A stretch of DNA of 43,148 nucleotides from Bacillota bacterium (GCA_021811155.1 JAJZPO010000017.1:1-43148), one strand, 5' to 3'; counted from the first letter of the stretch, positions 9,476 to 19,971 are shown. Translations and numbers: made by a program. Notes: generated by a model from the letters alone, not told the origin.

Positions 9476-10666
9476 TCAGTCGCCGATTGTAATCTCCGTG
9501 ACTTTGCCGATGCGCGATTTGCGGATCATGCCGGTTTGGGCATGATCCACCAAGTCAGTAACATCGGCAAAGACCATTTTGTCTGGCCCTGACCACCCCA
9601 AAAATGCGCCGTTTGTGCTGACCAGATGCGGCGCACTCTTGTCCACAGGCATGACCCATAGCTCTCCCCATCTCCCGGAACCGGTCGCCGGTCCGGTAAA
9701 GGTTATGAACTTTCCGCCGGGGGACAGGCCCGGATAGGCCCCTGACGCCTGGGTCATTTCACTGCCCGGAGCAGGGCTAAGCGCCCCGGTCTGCTCATTC
9801 ACGCTCACCAGGTGAAGCTGGGGCCTGCGGTAGAAATAACTCTGGTCATAAACAACGGCCAGGAGCTTGCCCTCCGCATTCCAGCCGATATAAGTAATCG
9901 CTGCCTTAGTCTTAAAACTTGTCAGTTCCTCTCCACTGCTGTTTATAAGACGCGTTTGCCCATCTGCCGGCTCGCCCTGGAATGGCTGACTCAAGAGCAG
10001 CCTGGAACTGTCCGGCGCCCAGAGAATCTGGCCTACCCTGAACTGGGAAAGTGCATATGTTGTTTTTCTCCCCAGCGTCAGGTACCTGTAGGCCAGCTCA
10101 AGCCTGTACATGGGATTGGGGTCAAGGCTGATTGCCCGTTTCAGCATATCCAGAGCGATGCTCTGGTTGGGGGGCATGCGCATGGCGCCGGCATAAAGCT
10201 CTTTGGCCATGAGCTGTTTGACTTCCCGGTCATCGGGCGAATAACGCAGGGCCCGTTCCAGGAAGGTCATGGCCTGGGTGCTGCTGCTTTGGGGACCTTT
10301 GTCTATTGCCTGCCTGGCTTCCCCGAGTAGCGCCTGGGTAAGCAAACCGTACAGGGCCTTTCCCCTGGATTCATCCTTGTTTACCAAGGCGGTAAGCATC
10401 TCATCAACCTGCTTGAACTCCTTCCGGTCCAGGCGGACCTGGGCAATCCTGGCCTGTACATCCCAGTTGCCCGGGCTGGCTTCTAAAGCCAAGTTATATT
10501 CTTTCAGGGCAGTTTCATAGTCGCCTGAGGCTTCCGCCCTTGCACCTGCCCGAATATGGCTCTGCAAAGGGCTGTTGTGTCCGGTCACCCAGACCCCAGC
10601 CAAAACTGCAACGAGCACAAACGCGGAAACCGCCAACCCTTTTGGATTGAACCTCGGCAGCCCCAT
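9476..10666 (-). CDS. TPR-repeat protein with C-terminal beta-propeller-like region
   Basis: N-terminal TM helix, TPR-like helices (GDYETALKEYNLALEASPGNWDVQARIAQVRL), TolB-like C-terminal half. Confidence 0.65.
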   Translation of the reverse strand: MGLPRFNPKGLAVSAFVLVAVLAGVWVTGHNSPLQSHIRAGARAEASGDYETALKEYNLALEASPGNWDVQARIAQVRLDRKEFKQVDEMLTALVNKDESRGKALYGLLTQALLGEARQAIDKGPQSSSTQAMTFLERALRYSPDDREVKQLMAKELYAGAMRMPPNQSIALDMLKRAISLDPNPMYRLELAYRYLTLGRKTTYALSQFRVGQILWAPDSSRLLLSQPFQGEPADGQTRLINSSGEELTSFKTKAAITYIGWNAEGKLLAVVYDQSYFYRRPQLHLVSVNEQTGALSPAPGSEMTQASGAYPGLSPGGKFITFTGPATGSGRWGELWVMPVDKSAPHLVSTNGAFLGWSGPDKMVFADVTDLVDHAQTGMIRKSRIGKVTEITIGD

Positions 10667-10729
10667 GCGCCCACCCCCTTCAGGTAACTCCTTCCTTTTT
10701 CGACTTATTGTGCCAGAACTCCTGCCACC

Positions 10730-11926
10730 TCAAATAAATCTCAACGCCTCTGCCGGGTCCAGTTTGACCGCCCGCCAGGCCGGATAGGTTATCGCCAGCA
10801 GGCCGACAATACAGGCCGTAAGCACAGACCCCAGGCCGAGCCAAGGATACCAGGCAAAACCCATGGCCTGCCCGGCAGCAGCCCTGCCCTGGGCAGCGGC
10901 CAAGCCGCTCTGCACGACTGTACTCTGGGCCAAGAGCGGTCCGAAGACCACCGGGGCCGTTATTCCCAAGAGATAGCCTCCCAGTCCCCCGGTGACGCTG
11001 ATCAGCAGCACCTCGGTGAATAAGATAGAGAGGATATGCCTTTGGCGAAAGCCTATGGCCCGGAAAATTCCCAGTTCCCGGGTGCGGTCATTGACATTGC
11101 CGGACAAAGTCACCACCACAACCATGGTGCCAACCACAGCCAAGAGAATGGAGACCATCAAAGCGAAACGTGTAAACCGGTTGACCGATTCTGTGGCGCC
11201 CTCCACCAACTGGGTGACAGGCGTCACCTTTGCCCCCGGCAGTAGTTTTGCCAGCTCGGCGGCCATATTCTCCGGGTCTTTGGCGTTTACTTCGATCAAG
11301 GTAAATGAATCCTTCAACCCTGTAAGCCGGCGGACCAGCTCGATGGGACTGAAAACCACCATGTCCTCGGAACCCCCGGTCTGTTCCAGCACCCCGCTGA
11401 TCTTCACGCTCTTGCCGTTTAAACGCAGCGAGTCGCCAGGACCGATTTTGTCCCGCACAGCCAGCCCGGAACCGATTACCGCTTCATCGCCCTGCGGCAG
11501 GGAGCCGTCAACTTTCCACCAGGTTTTCATTTTCAGCTCCGCCGGAAAATCCACCCCTGCCAGGACGTATTTTCGTTTGTCCCCGCTCGCAGCGCCAATC
11601 ACCGCCGGAGCTATCGCAGTGATATCCTCAGGACGGGAAACCTGCTTCAGCTTATCCAGGGCCGAGGCGCTCAGTTTTTGCACATCATAGGTTACTCCCG
11701 GCACGGACAAGCCGCCATAGGAAAGAGCCAAATGCTCTGACTTGGCGCTGATCACAATGTTTGCGCCGAGACTGCTCAATTTTGCGTCCAGATCCTGCTT
11801 AAGGCCCAAAGAGATAGCATTGAGCGTCACGCTGGTCCCCACTACGACGAGAAAAGTCAGCAGCAGGAACATGGTCCTGCCTTTGCGGCGGCGCAGGTTG
11901 CTCAGGGCAATGTTCTGTAGTTTCAA
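10730..11926 (-). CDS. ABC transporter permease, FtsX/MacB type
   Basis: LKLQNIALSNLRRRKGRTMFLLLTFLVVVGTSVTLNAIS; FtsX C-terminal motifs; TTG start at 11926 with TTGGAGGGAAAAG upstream is preferred over the track's ATG at 12019. Confidence 0.87.
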   Translation of the reverse strand: MKLQNIALSNLRRRKGRTMFLLLTFLVVVGTSVTLNAISLGLKQDLDAKLSSLGANIVISAKSEHLALSYGGLSVPGVTYDVQKLSASALDKLKQVSRPEDITAIAPAVIGAASGDKRKYVLAGVDFPAELKMKTWWKVDGSLPQGDEAVIGSGLAVRDKIGPGDSLRLNGKSVKISGVLEQTGGSEDMVVFSPIELVRRLTGLKDSFTLIEVNAKDPENMAAELAKLLPGAKVTPVTQLVEGATESVNRFTRFALMVSILLAVVGTMVVVVTLSGNVNDRTRELGIFRAIGFRQRHILSILFTEVLLISVTGGLGGYLLGITAPVVFGPLLAQSTVVQSGLAAAQGRAAAGQAMGFAWYPWLGLGSVLTACIVGLLAITYPAWRAVKLDPAEALRFI

Positions 11927-11945
11927 ACTTTTCCCTCCAACCGGA

Positions 11946-13112
11946 CTAAATGAACCTGAGAGCTTCCACAGGGTCCAGCCGGGAAGCCTGATACGCCGGA
12001 TAAAGGCTGGCCAGCACACCCACCAGGGTGGCGCCTCCCACTGCCGCTAAAGCCAGCTGCAGCTGCCAGACAATCTTGACTCCTGTTTGAGCAATCACAG
12101 GGCCGAAGGCCATGGCAGCCAGCATGCCCAGGAAATAGCCGATTATGCCTCCGATTAGGCTTAAGAAAACAGCTTCGGTGAACACGACCCGCATCACGTG
12201 GGTTTTGCGAAAGCCGATAGCTCTGAACACCCCGATATCCCTGGTCCTCTCCTTGACCGAGGACATCATGGACATCATCACCACCAGCCCGCCAATGAGC
12301 ATGATCAAGCCGGAAACGGCCAGGGCAAACATGCTGAACTTCTTCACGGTGTCGTCTCTGGACTGGGTGGACGCCTTCAGGGCCTGGACCTTGGTACCAG
12401 GCAGCTTGGCCTGGAGTTGGGCCGTCACCTGTTCAATCGGACAGGTATAACACCAGGCAGCAGTTTCTATCAGGCTCAGGGCGCCAGGGCTGTTGGTAAG
12501 CTGCTGCAGGGTCCCCAAATCCATAAATACCGCGCCGTCATTTTCGATGGAACCGGTAGGTTGAATGACTCCAGCCACCTTAAACTCCTGTCCTTTGATC
12601 CCTACGCTCTGTCCGGGGGATAATCCCAGAACCCGGGCTGCATCGCTGCCGGCGATCACTTCCCCGGCGCCCGGAATTTCTCGCGGCCCTGCCCAGGTGA
12701 TTTTCCACCACTTTTTCAGTTTCAGCTCGTCTTTAAACTGCACTCCTACCAGCAGAGCCCTTTTGCCGTTGATTTGGGCGTCAGCCAGTAATTTCGGCGC
12801 GATAATAGCCAGTGTCTCTTTGTTCTTGATGGTTTTCATAACTGCTATGTCTGACATGTTGAGCTGTTTCAAAGGACCGGAGCCCTGGACCGTTACCCCG
12901 CCGAAGGATATGCTGGCGTCGCCGGTATCCGGCACAATCAAAATGTTGGAGCCGAATTCGTCGATCTTGTTGGCTATGTCTTCCTGCATGGCCCGGGTAA
13001 TCGAATATAAGCCGACAATGGAGGCAACTCCGATGACCATGCCCAGGACCAGCAGGACAGCCTTCAGTTTTCGGCGTTTAAGATTGCCGAGGGCGATATT
13101 GGTCAAGCGCAT
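11946..13112 (-). CDS. ABC transporter permease, FtsX/MacB type
   Basis: MRLTNIALGNLKRRKLKAVLLVLGMVIGVASIVGLYSIT; RTRDIGVFRAIGFRKTHVMRVVFTEA. Confidence 0.9.
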   Translation of the reverse strand: MRLTNIALGNLKRRKLKAVLLVLGMVIGVASIVGLYSITRAMQEDIANKIDEFGSNILIVPDTGDASISFGGVTVQGSGPLKQLNMSDIAVMKTIKNKETLAIIAPKLLADAQINGKRALLVGVQFKDELKLKKWWKITWAGPREIPGAGEVIAGSDAARVLGLSPGQSVGIKGQEFKVAGVIQPTGSIENDGAVFMDLGTLQQLTNSPGALSLIETAAWCYTCPIEQVTAQLQAKLPGTKVQALKASTQSRDDTVKKFSMFALAVSGLIMLIGGLVVMMSMMSSVKERTRDIGVFRAIGFRKTHVMRVVFTEAVFLSLIGGIIGYFLGMLAAMAFGPVIAQTGVKIVWQLQLALAAVGGATLVGVLASLYPAYQASRLDPVEALRFI

Positions 13113-13115
13113 CCG

Positions 13116-13820
13116 TCAACCCTCCTGCGCCATGCGCGGGCCGTAGGACTCGCTTTTTTCCAAACTGCCGTCCCTGATAAACACTGCCCTCTGCACCCAG
13201 TCCAGATTTTCTTTGTTATGGGTGACCATGATGATGGTGAGGCCTTCCCGGTTCAAAGCCTGAAACAGGGTCAGAATGTCCTGCCCGGTCTGGGTGTCCA
13301 GGCTGCCGGTGGGCTCATCGGCAAAGACAATGGGCGGTTGATTGACAATGGCCCGGGCTATAGCTACCCTGTTCTGCTCTCCGCCCGACAATTGGTTGGG
13401 CAGGCGCAGGCACTTTTCCCCCAGACCGACCTTTTCCAATACGTTTTTGGCCATCTCCCGCTGCTCCTTGTCCGGATACCGGCTGATAGCCAGGGGCAGC
13501 ATCACGTTTTCCAATGCGGTAAGGTAGGGAACCAGCTGAAACTGCTGAAAGACGAAGCCAATATACTCATGCCGGAAATCAGCCCGGCGCTCGCTGTCCA
13601 GGGCATACACGTCAATCCCGTCAATCAGCATCGACCCGCTGGTCGGGGGGTTCAGGGCGCCCATCACACTCAAGAGGGTACTCTTGCCCGAACCGGAAGG
13701 GCCCATCATAGCCAGGAACTCCCCTTCTTCCACCTTCAGGCTGACACCCCTCAGGGCGTGCACTTCCCCTTCGCCGCCTTTGTACACCTTGTGCACATCA
13801 TTAATCTCAATCAGGCTCAT
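13116..13820 (-). CDS. ABC transporter ATP-binding protein (LolD/MacB-type)
   Basis: Walker A GPSGSGKST, signature LSGGEQNRVAIARA, Walker B IVFADEPTG. Confidence 0.95.
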   Translation of the reverse strand: MSLIEINDVHKVYKGGEGEVHALRGVSLKVEEGEFLAMMGPSGSGKSTLLSVMGALNPPTSGSMLIDGIDVYALDSERRADFRHEYIGFVFQQFQLVPYLTALENVMLPLAISRYPDKEQREMAKNVLEKVGLGEKCLRLPNQLSGGEQNRVAIARAIVNQPPIVFADEPTGSLDTQTGQDILTLFQALNREGLTIIMVTHNKENLDWVQRAVFIRDGSLEKSESYGPRMAQEG

Positions 13821-14004
13821 GGCTTATCCCCTTTGCTTCATGCATAGTTTTTCCGTCACCGGGCGGAGAATTCCATGCTTCTAGGCTCAAACCGACAAAA
13901 CCAATCAACTTTGTTATCAAGTAGTTGCAAAATAATTATAAGGCAGTAAATCCGGGGTGCACAATACGCTTAGGTGAATTTAATCACAAGTAATATCTGG
14001 CGAA

Positions 14005-14042
14005 ATAAAACCGGCAGCCCGTTGTATATTGTGGGCTGCCGG
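14005..14042 (-). terminator. Intrinsic terminator of the LCP gene
   Basis: CCGGCAGCCC-N12-GGGCTGCCGG followed on the minus strand by TTTTATTT. Confidence 0.8.
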
Positions 14043-14114
14043 TATAAATACCTAACGCCATGTCCAGATTCCGATTTGGCTGGAACGTTTGAAAGATCTG
14101 TGTGAGCAAGGAAT

Positions 14115-15968
14115 TTATTTTCTATACACTGTGCGTGTGCTTGGGGATGAGGTTACACCGTCCAGAACTGCAGTAACGCTAATGTTAATGGGAGTCGAGC
14201 CGCTCGAAACAGGGTAGGGGTAATCAAAGTTCCCCTTAGCGTCAGTCTGAATTTGAGTTTGGTTAATCCGAACCGTGCTGCCCGGAACCGCACTGCCACT
14301 AACCCTGACCGTGGCTGCAGACGTTGTAATCGTAGAGTTTTCTTGGGGAGTGTTGAGCGACGGGGGCGCGAGATAAATCCCTGTTACAGTTTCTGTGGCT
14401 GATCCAGCATCATTGGTTGCCATCACAATAATAGAATTATTTCCCGGCTGCAGGGGGACGTTTACGTCGAAACTGCTGCTACTGCTGACGTCAAGTTGTT
14501 TGGACCAGTTTCCAACAGTCACTATGACAGTGCCTGCCCCTTCGGCGCTGCCGTTAACCGGTATGGAATCTGTGCTAACCACAAAGTGGTCTTTCGGGGT
14601 TGTTACACTCAGGCCGGGTAGATTCTGCGTTGGCTGGGGAGTGGTCGTTTCCTGCTGTTCCTGCTGGGTGGTAACCGAAACCGTATTGCCCGGAAACATG
14701 TGGCCCTGGGAATCGTAAACCTGAATCCAATATGTGTATTGGGTCCCCGGCTTCAGGCCGTTATCGGGCCAGTTCAAGGCTCCCCCGGGCCAACTTTTTA
14801 CTAAGATGGCGCCGGAACCGGAATTGCGGTAAAGCTCTGCCCGCACCACCCCGCTGGAAGCCGAAATTGCCAATGTAACCGCGTTGGTGGTCACCGGTGA
14901 AGGAAAGCTGATGCTGCCAACCTGGACCTGGGGCCTGGTGTCACTGGGCTGATTTGCGCCGGCCGGGTCAGTGGAAGCTTCAATCAGTTTATCCGGCGAA
15001 TTGCCGTACACTTTGCCATGAAGCAAGTCAGCCGCCACTTGTTTTGCTTGTTTCTGATCCACGCCCCAGTAACTTATACCGTCAATACTAAGGAACCACC
15101 CTGGCAGAGTCTGGCTGATGACGTTTGAGCTGTCAAAGTGCACAGCAACCTTGGCTATGTTAATCAGGTCCGAGAGCGGCAGGTTGGTCTCCACCGCAGT
15201 GTAGAATTGTGGAATGAGGGTAGGTATTTTCAAAATCGTGCCGGGTTCCATCAGCTTCTTGGCAACTGCTTTCAAAATGACCTGCTGACGGGCTGTGCGG
15301 CTGATGTCGGCCAGGGCATCATGGCGGAAACGCGCATACTCCAGGGCCTTTTCTCCGTCGAGCACCTGAACGCCTTTCTTCAGGTTTATTATGCCGTCCT
15401 GGGCATCGCCTGTCTCATAGTACATGTTTTTTTCCACATTCACCGTGATGCCGCCCAGGGTGTCAATAATACTCTTGAAACCTGCAAAATCCGTCTTGAT
15501 GTAGCCGTTAATCTTCACACCGGTAAGCTGCTGCACCATGGCCACCGTCATGTTCAGCCCGCCATAAGCTGCAGCAGAGTTGATTTTGCCCCAGCCAACC
15601 TTGGGAATCTGGATACGGGTGTCGCGGGGAACTGAGAGCAGGGCAATCTGTTTGGTGTTGGGGTCGATGCTGGCAAGGATTAAAGTGTCTGTATTATAGG
15701 TAGCCGATTTCTGGTTTGCCCGCGAGTCCGCCGCGATGAGCAGGATGTTTACCCTGCCGTCGAGGCTCCCGCCGGTATCATTACTGACCACCAAGTCGCC
15801 GTTAGAATCGATGGATACCACCTTGCGCGGTTGGTTGTACAGGTACGCATACCCAATCGCCACGGCAGCGATGACCAGGACCATAATAGCTGACAGGACT
15901 GTAATAACTTTCTTCCTGCGGGAAAACCTCTTCCAGGCCGACAAGGCCCGTATTAAACCTTTCGCCAA
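14115..15968 (-). CDS. LytR-CpsA-Psr (LCP) family protein with C-terminal Ig/glucodextranase-like domains
   Basis: VNILLIAADSR, DTLILASIDPNTKQIALLSVPRDTRIQIP, YARFRHD; C-terminal Thr/Ser-rich beta repeats. Confidence 0.9.
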   Translation of the reverse strand: MAKGLIRALSAWKRFSRRKKVITVLSAIMVLVIAAVAIGYAYLYNQPRKVVSIDSNGDLVVSNDTGGSLDGRVNILLIAADSRANQKSATYNTDTLILASIDPNTKQIALLSVPRDTRIQIPKVGWGKINSAAAYGGLNMTVAMVQQLTGVKINGYIKTDFAGFKSIIDTLGGITVNVEKNMYYETGDAQDGIINLKKGVQVLDGEKALEYARFRHDALADISRTARQQVILKAVAKKLMEPGTILKIPTLIPQFYTAVETNLPLSDLINIAKVAVHFDSSNVISQTLPGWFLSIDGISYWGVDQKQAKQVAADLLHGKVYGNSPDKLIEASTDPAGANQPSDTRPQVQVGSISFPSPVTTNAVTLAISASSGVVRAELYRNSGSGAILVKSWPGGALNWPDNGLKPGTQYTYWIQVYDSQGHMFPGNTVSVTTQQEQQETTTPQPTQNLPGLSVTTPKDHFVVSTDSIPVNGSAEGAGTVIVTVGNWSKQLDVSSSSSFDVNVPLQPGNNSIIVMATNDAGSATETVTGIYLAPPSLNTPQENSTITTSAATVRVSGSAVPGSTVRINQTQIQTDAKGNFDYPYPVSSGSTPINISVTAVLDGVTSSPSTRTVYRK

Positions 15969-16133
15969 AATGCCACCTCCGTAGGGTTTGAATCAGCAAA
16001 ATAAAAGAAGGGCAAACATCCCTTTAGTTATAGACGTGTAAACCCTCCTAAAAGTTTCCGGCCTTATTAGATTATATCTTGTCTCATTATGCTTTACAAA
16101 ATTTTTTTGTTTCCAACTCCACCATAAGATTGC

Positions 16134-17774
16134 TTAGTTCTTGATGAACGCCAGCTTATGTTGGGTATTTCCTACAAAATCTACCCCCCGCGCCAAATCT
16201 CGGAACAGCGTGGGACCATATTTCAAGGCAAAATATGCCCCGCTCAAATACCGTTCCTGCAGCTGACCGCCGGGAGCCAGGCTGTTGCATAGTTTGCGGA
16301 ACTGCCGGACAAAGACGTCATTCGCCTTGCGGTGAGCCTGCAGGGTCTTTCCTTTCAGCCACTCAACCTGGGCCAGTACCCTGTCCCGGTTTTCCCGGCC
16401 CAATTTGTCCAAAGACTGGTCCACTGTCATGATCAATGGCAAAGCCTTCTCATAGGCGGAGGAGATATCCCGCTCCAGCCCGGCAAACACCCCTTCGATG
16501 CCCACCTCGTCCCGTGAATCCAGGTGCTGTTTGCCGACCTCGTCCGGCCGGTAAACTATATCCTTCAGAGACAGTCCGTATTTACGCAGGTAATTTTCCA
16601 CACTGCCTTCGACCAGGGTAAGGTTTGCCCTGGGAAATATCACAGGCATCTCCATGCCAAACAGTTCATAAACCTGCTTGTACTGGCAGCAGTAGTTGAT
16701 TTCCCCCGGACCGCCCACATAAGCTATGGTCGGAAACAGCACATCCTGCGACAGCGGACGCAAGACCACATTGGGGCTGAAACCGGACGGATCAGCTTCG
16801 ATCTTCTGCAATATTTCTTCCATAGTGAAGATTTCGCCCGACCCCCGCAAGCCAAAGCGGTCGCCGGAAGAGAGCAGGGCCAGCCGTTCCCGTCCCCGGT
16901 ACATAAACAAATTTACATTGCCGGGGTCCTTCTCCACAGCTACCGGATAGCCCTTTGCCGCCAAAGCCATGCCTGTTTCGGCGACCAGGTTGTTAACCTC
17001 GCCGTAACGGAGCGCCGCTGTTTTGAACAAATCCTTCTCCAGGCCCCGGAGGCTCTGTTCCATCGGGTTAACCATAATCAAGCCCGCGAAACCAAGCCAA
17101 TGCAGCATGATGCGGCCAAACCATTCAGCCAGGTTCCCGCTCTGTCCGGCTGTTTTCTCAAAAAGGTCCAGCAGCTCAGGTTTAAATTCTGTATCCGAGG
17201 TTTTCTCAGCCAGTTCAGCCAGGAGAGACGAATATTCCCCGGGTACCGCAATATCCCCGACGGAATATTTGCCGGCAGGGGTGTAGTCAAGCTTTAAGCG
17301 AACGGGGCGGCCTTCCCGGTCCAAAACATGCAGGTCATTCACTTCAAGATAGTCATGGTCCTCTGCCGCAATCCAAAACACCGGTACAACCGGGCGGTTC
17401 AGCTCCCGGGTAAGTTTTGCGGCCAGCTGCACGGCGGTGAGAGCCTTGTAAACCGAGTAGAGCGGGCCGCCCAGAATCCCGGCCTGTTGCCCCGTAACCA
17501 CAGCCACCGTACCCGGCTGGGACAACAGCTCGATGTTGTTCAGGGTCTCAGGACCTGCCCCCAGTTTGCTGTTATACTGCCGCAAAGCAGCGGCCACTGT
17601 ATCACGCTGAAAGGTTCTTTCCTTTAAGTAGTTGTACCTGGCCTCAAAACTTTCCCTGCGGTAAGGGTTATAGGTAAAAAACTGCTGAACCCGGGCAAAA
17701 TCGCTTAAATAGTCATTTGCCAACGGGTTGCGGTATTGTAAATTTACTTCTTCGCTGCGCAAACGGTTCTTCAC
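16134..17774 (-). CDS. bshC: Bacillithiol biosynthesis cysteine-adding enzyme BshC
   Basis: VVTGQQAGILGGPLYSVYKALTAVQLA, PVFWIAAEDHDYLEVN, YVGGPGEINYCCQYKQVYELFGMEMPVIFPR; GTG start overlapping the selD stop (TAGTG). Confidence 0.92.
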   Translation of the reverse strand: MKNRLRSEEVNLQYRNPLANDYLSDFARVQQFFTYNPYRRESFEARYNYLKERTFQRDTVAAALRQYNSKLGAGPETLNNIELLSQPGTVAVVTGQQAGILGGPLYSVYKALTAVQLAAKLTRELNRPVVPVFWIAAEDHDYLEVNDLHVLDREGRPVRLKLDYTPAGKYSVGDIAVPGEYSSLLAELAEKTSDTEFKPELLDLFEKTAGQSGNLAEWFGRIMLHWLGFAGLIMVNPMEQSLRGLEKDLFKTAALRYGEVNNLVAETGMALAAKGYPVAVEKDPGNVNLFMYRGRERLALLSSGDRFGLRGSGEIFTMEEILQKIEADPSGFSPNVVLRPLSQDVLFPTIAYVGGPGEINYCCQYKQVYELFGMEMPVIFPRANLTLVEGSVENYLRKYGLSLKDIVYRPDEVGKQHLDSRDEVGIEGVFAGLERDISSAYEKALPLIMTVDQSLDKLGRENRDRVLAQVEWLKGKTLQAHRKANDVFVRQFRKLCNSLAPGGQLQERYLSGAYFALKYGPTLFRDLARGVDFVGNTQHKLAFIKN

Positions 17775-18823
17775 TACTTTCTCACGTTGATTTTCCCCGG
17801 GCTGCCCTGCAGGACCCGTCCAATCACGGCTGACTCCAGCGTTCCCGCTGCCTGCATCAAGTTCACGAGTTCCTCTGCCCTGTCCGGAGCAACAGAAACC
17901 AACAGACCGCCGGAGGTTATAGCATCAGCCAGGACCAGCCTGGTTTCCAGGGACAGGTCCGCTTCAAATTCCACCCAGTTTTCCAGGTGCCGGAGATTGG
18001 CCCTGGTGCCTCCAGGAACAATGTTCTGGGCCGCATAATCCCAGGTCTCTTCAATCACCGGAACCTTTCCGGCCGTTATTTCCAGGCTTACACCGCTGGC
18101 TTGGGCCAGTTCGTGGGCATGGCCCAGAAGACCAAAGCCGGTGATATCTGTACACGCGCTTACACCGGCCTTTACGGCGGCTTCTGATGCGCCCTTGTTA
18201 AGTTTGGTCATTACCTCCACCGCGCGGTTTATGGTTTGAGCCGGTACAACCCCACGCTTTATAGCAGTGGTAATAATCCCTATTCCCAAGGGCTTGGTTA
18301 ATACCAGAACATCACCAGGTTTTGCCCCCGCATTGCTTAATATTTTCTGCGGGTGCACTATACCGGTCAGAGACATGCCGTATTTGGGCTCCTTGTCGTC
18401 GATTGAATGCCCGCCCACCAGTACAGCCCCGGCTTCTTCCAACTTGGAGTGACCGCCGCGCAGGATGTCAGCCAAGACTGACATTTCCAATTGTCCTACA
18501 GGAAAAGCCACAATGTTCAACGCGGTGAGGGGAACCGCCCCCATGGCATAAACATCGCTCAGAGCATTGGCAGCCGCAACTTGACCAAAGGTATAAGGAT
18601 CGTCTACCACGGGAGTAAAGAAATCTACAGTTTGAACCAGCGCTAAGTCGTCTCTCAGACGGTAAACACCCGCGTCATCCGAAGTATTGAGTCCGACCAG
18701 CAGGTCCGGGTTATTGACACTTGGCGGCAAATGGCGCAGAACCTGCGCCAGGTCTGCAGGACCTATTTTGCAGCCTCAGCCGGCTTTGCTTGAATATTGG
18801 GTGAGACGAATCTGCTCCCGCAT
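17774..18823 (-). CDS. selD: Selenide, water dikinase SelD, selenocysteine-containing (UGA = Sec at 18776-18778)
   Basis: Start extended upstream of the track ORF: ATG at 18823 (RBS GGAGG) gives MREQIRLTQYSSKAG-U-GCKIGPADLAQVLRHLPPSVNNPDLLVGLNTSDDAGVYRL; the UGA sits at the known Sec/Cys catalytic position of SelD (G-[UC]-GCK). Confidence 0.95.
18736..18782 (-). promoter_or_regulatory. Candidate bacterial SECIS hairpin in selD
   Basis: Downstream of the UGA: CAGACCTG-GCG-CAGGTTCTG folds into an 8-bp stem with a single bulged U; start/end given 5'->3' on the minus strand around the UGA. Confidence 0.5.
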
Positions 18824-19064
18824 TTTAGCCTACCTCCGGACATTTAATACTAGCATTTATTCCAGGCCCCTTCAAGCCTTTCCGACCCAACCCGGGAGTA
18901 CACGGAAACCTTACCGGGCCTGAATGCTGTCTTGGAGCGTCTTATTATATAGTATAATTATAGTTTAAATAATTCCAATTTATATCTAAGGCGATTGTAA
19001 CATACCCCTCAGGGGTAGGTCAACGTAAAAATTCACGCCTTGCTTAGTTTATGAAAACTGAGGT

Positions 19065-19099
19065 AAAATAAAACGCCGTGAACCTGATGTTCCGGCGCT
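19065..19099 (-). terminator. Intrinsic terminator of the GGDEF gene
   Basis: Minus strand: GCGCCGGAAC-ATCAG-GTTCACGGCG followed by TTTTATTTT. Confidence 0.75.
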
Positions 19100-19113
19100 C
19101 CAATCAATTCAGT

Positions 19114-19788
19114 TCAAATCACATGCCTGCCTGAGATGAGAACACTGCTGCCTCCCTGCTTCTTTACCTGATACACCAGTTTGTCAACTTTGGCCAGGAG
19201 TTCATGCACCGGTTCCCCTTCATAAGCCGAAACCCCTACGCTCAAACCCACCTCGCCGGGGAAATTCCGGGCCAGTCGCGCTTTGGTCTCTTCAACCAGG
19301 CGTTCCGCCACCACTTTGGCCTCAGGGAGACTGGTCTCAGGCAAAATAACCACAAACTCATCCCCGCCAAAACGGGCTACCGTGTCACACTCCCGCACTG
19401 CCTCTGTAAAGGTTCTGGCCGCTTCCCGCAGCAGGTTGTTTCCCGCCATATGACCATAGCTGTCATTAAACTGCTTGAACTTGTCCAGATCAATGATCAA
19501 AAGGCACAGGGGGTGCTGATAACGCCTGGCCCGTTTGGTTTCCTCCCGCAGTGTGCTCATCATGCGGCGAAAGTTGGCCAGGCCTGTCAAACTGTCCCGG
19601 GTTGCCATCCGATTGAGTTTGTCCAACTTGGCTGCCAAACCATTGTTTACAGCAATGAGGAAAAGAAAAGCCGCAAGCACCGACACCAGCCGCGCGGTCA
19701 AACTGTTCGAAAACTGCAGTATCACCGCAACGGCCGCAGGCACGAGACTCAACAGCCTGAGTTTTAACGGGAAGGACCACCTTTTCAA
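19114..19788 (-). CDS. GGDEF-domain diguanylate cyclase, membrane-anchored
   Basis: TM segments then DSLTGLANFRRMM..., ARFGGDEFVVILPET; RECD I-site 5 residues before GGDEF. Confidence 0.93.
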   Translation of the reverse strand: MKRWSFPLKLRLLSLVPAAVAVILQFSNSLTARLVSVLAAFLFLIAVNNGLAAKLDKLNRMATRDSLTGLANFRRMMSTLREETKRARRYQHPLCLLIIDLDKFKQFNDSYGHMAGNNLLREAARTFTEAVRECDTVARFGGDEFVVILPETSLPEAKVVAERLVEETKARLARNFPGEVGLSVGVSAYEGEPVHELLAKVDKLVYQVKKQGGSSVLISGRHVI

Positions 19789-19971
19789 CTCTCTTCAACC
19801 TCTTCCTTGCGGTAGGTATGGCGTAAAATTCTATAAATTTGACCAAATTCCTGCTAAAGTTCTTATATTTTCCTTTTCCGGTAAACATTTTTGCCAAGTT
19901 TTAGTTAGAATAAGTCACCAGAGCATCCCAAACACTATAAAAGGTCTTAATTCTGCCGGGAGGGATGCCCC

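Noticed and set aside
11927-12019. Upstream ATG extension of the FtsX permease ORF
   Set aside because: It overlaps the preceding permease gene; a TTG with strong RBS at 11926 fits the conserved N-terminus
18940-18980. TTGGAG...TATAAT promoter-like sequence
   Set aside because: No plus-strand gene follows and the AT-rich stretch is nearly symmetric, so the strand cannot be assigned
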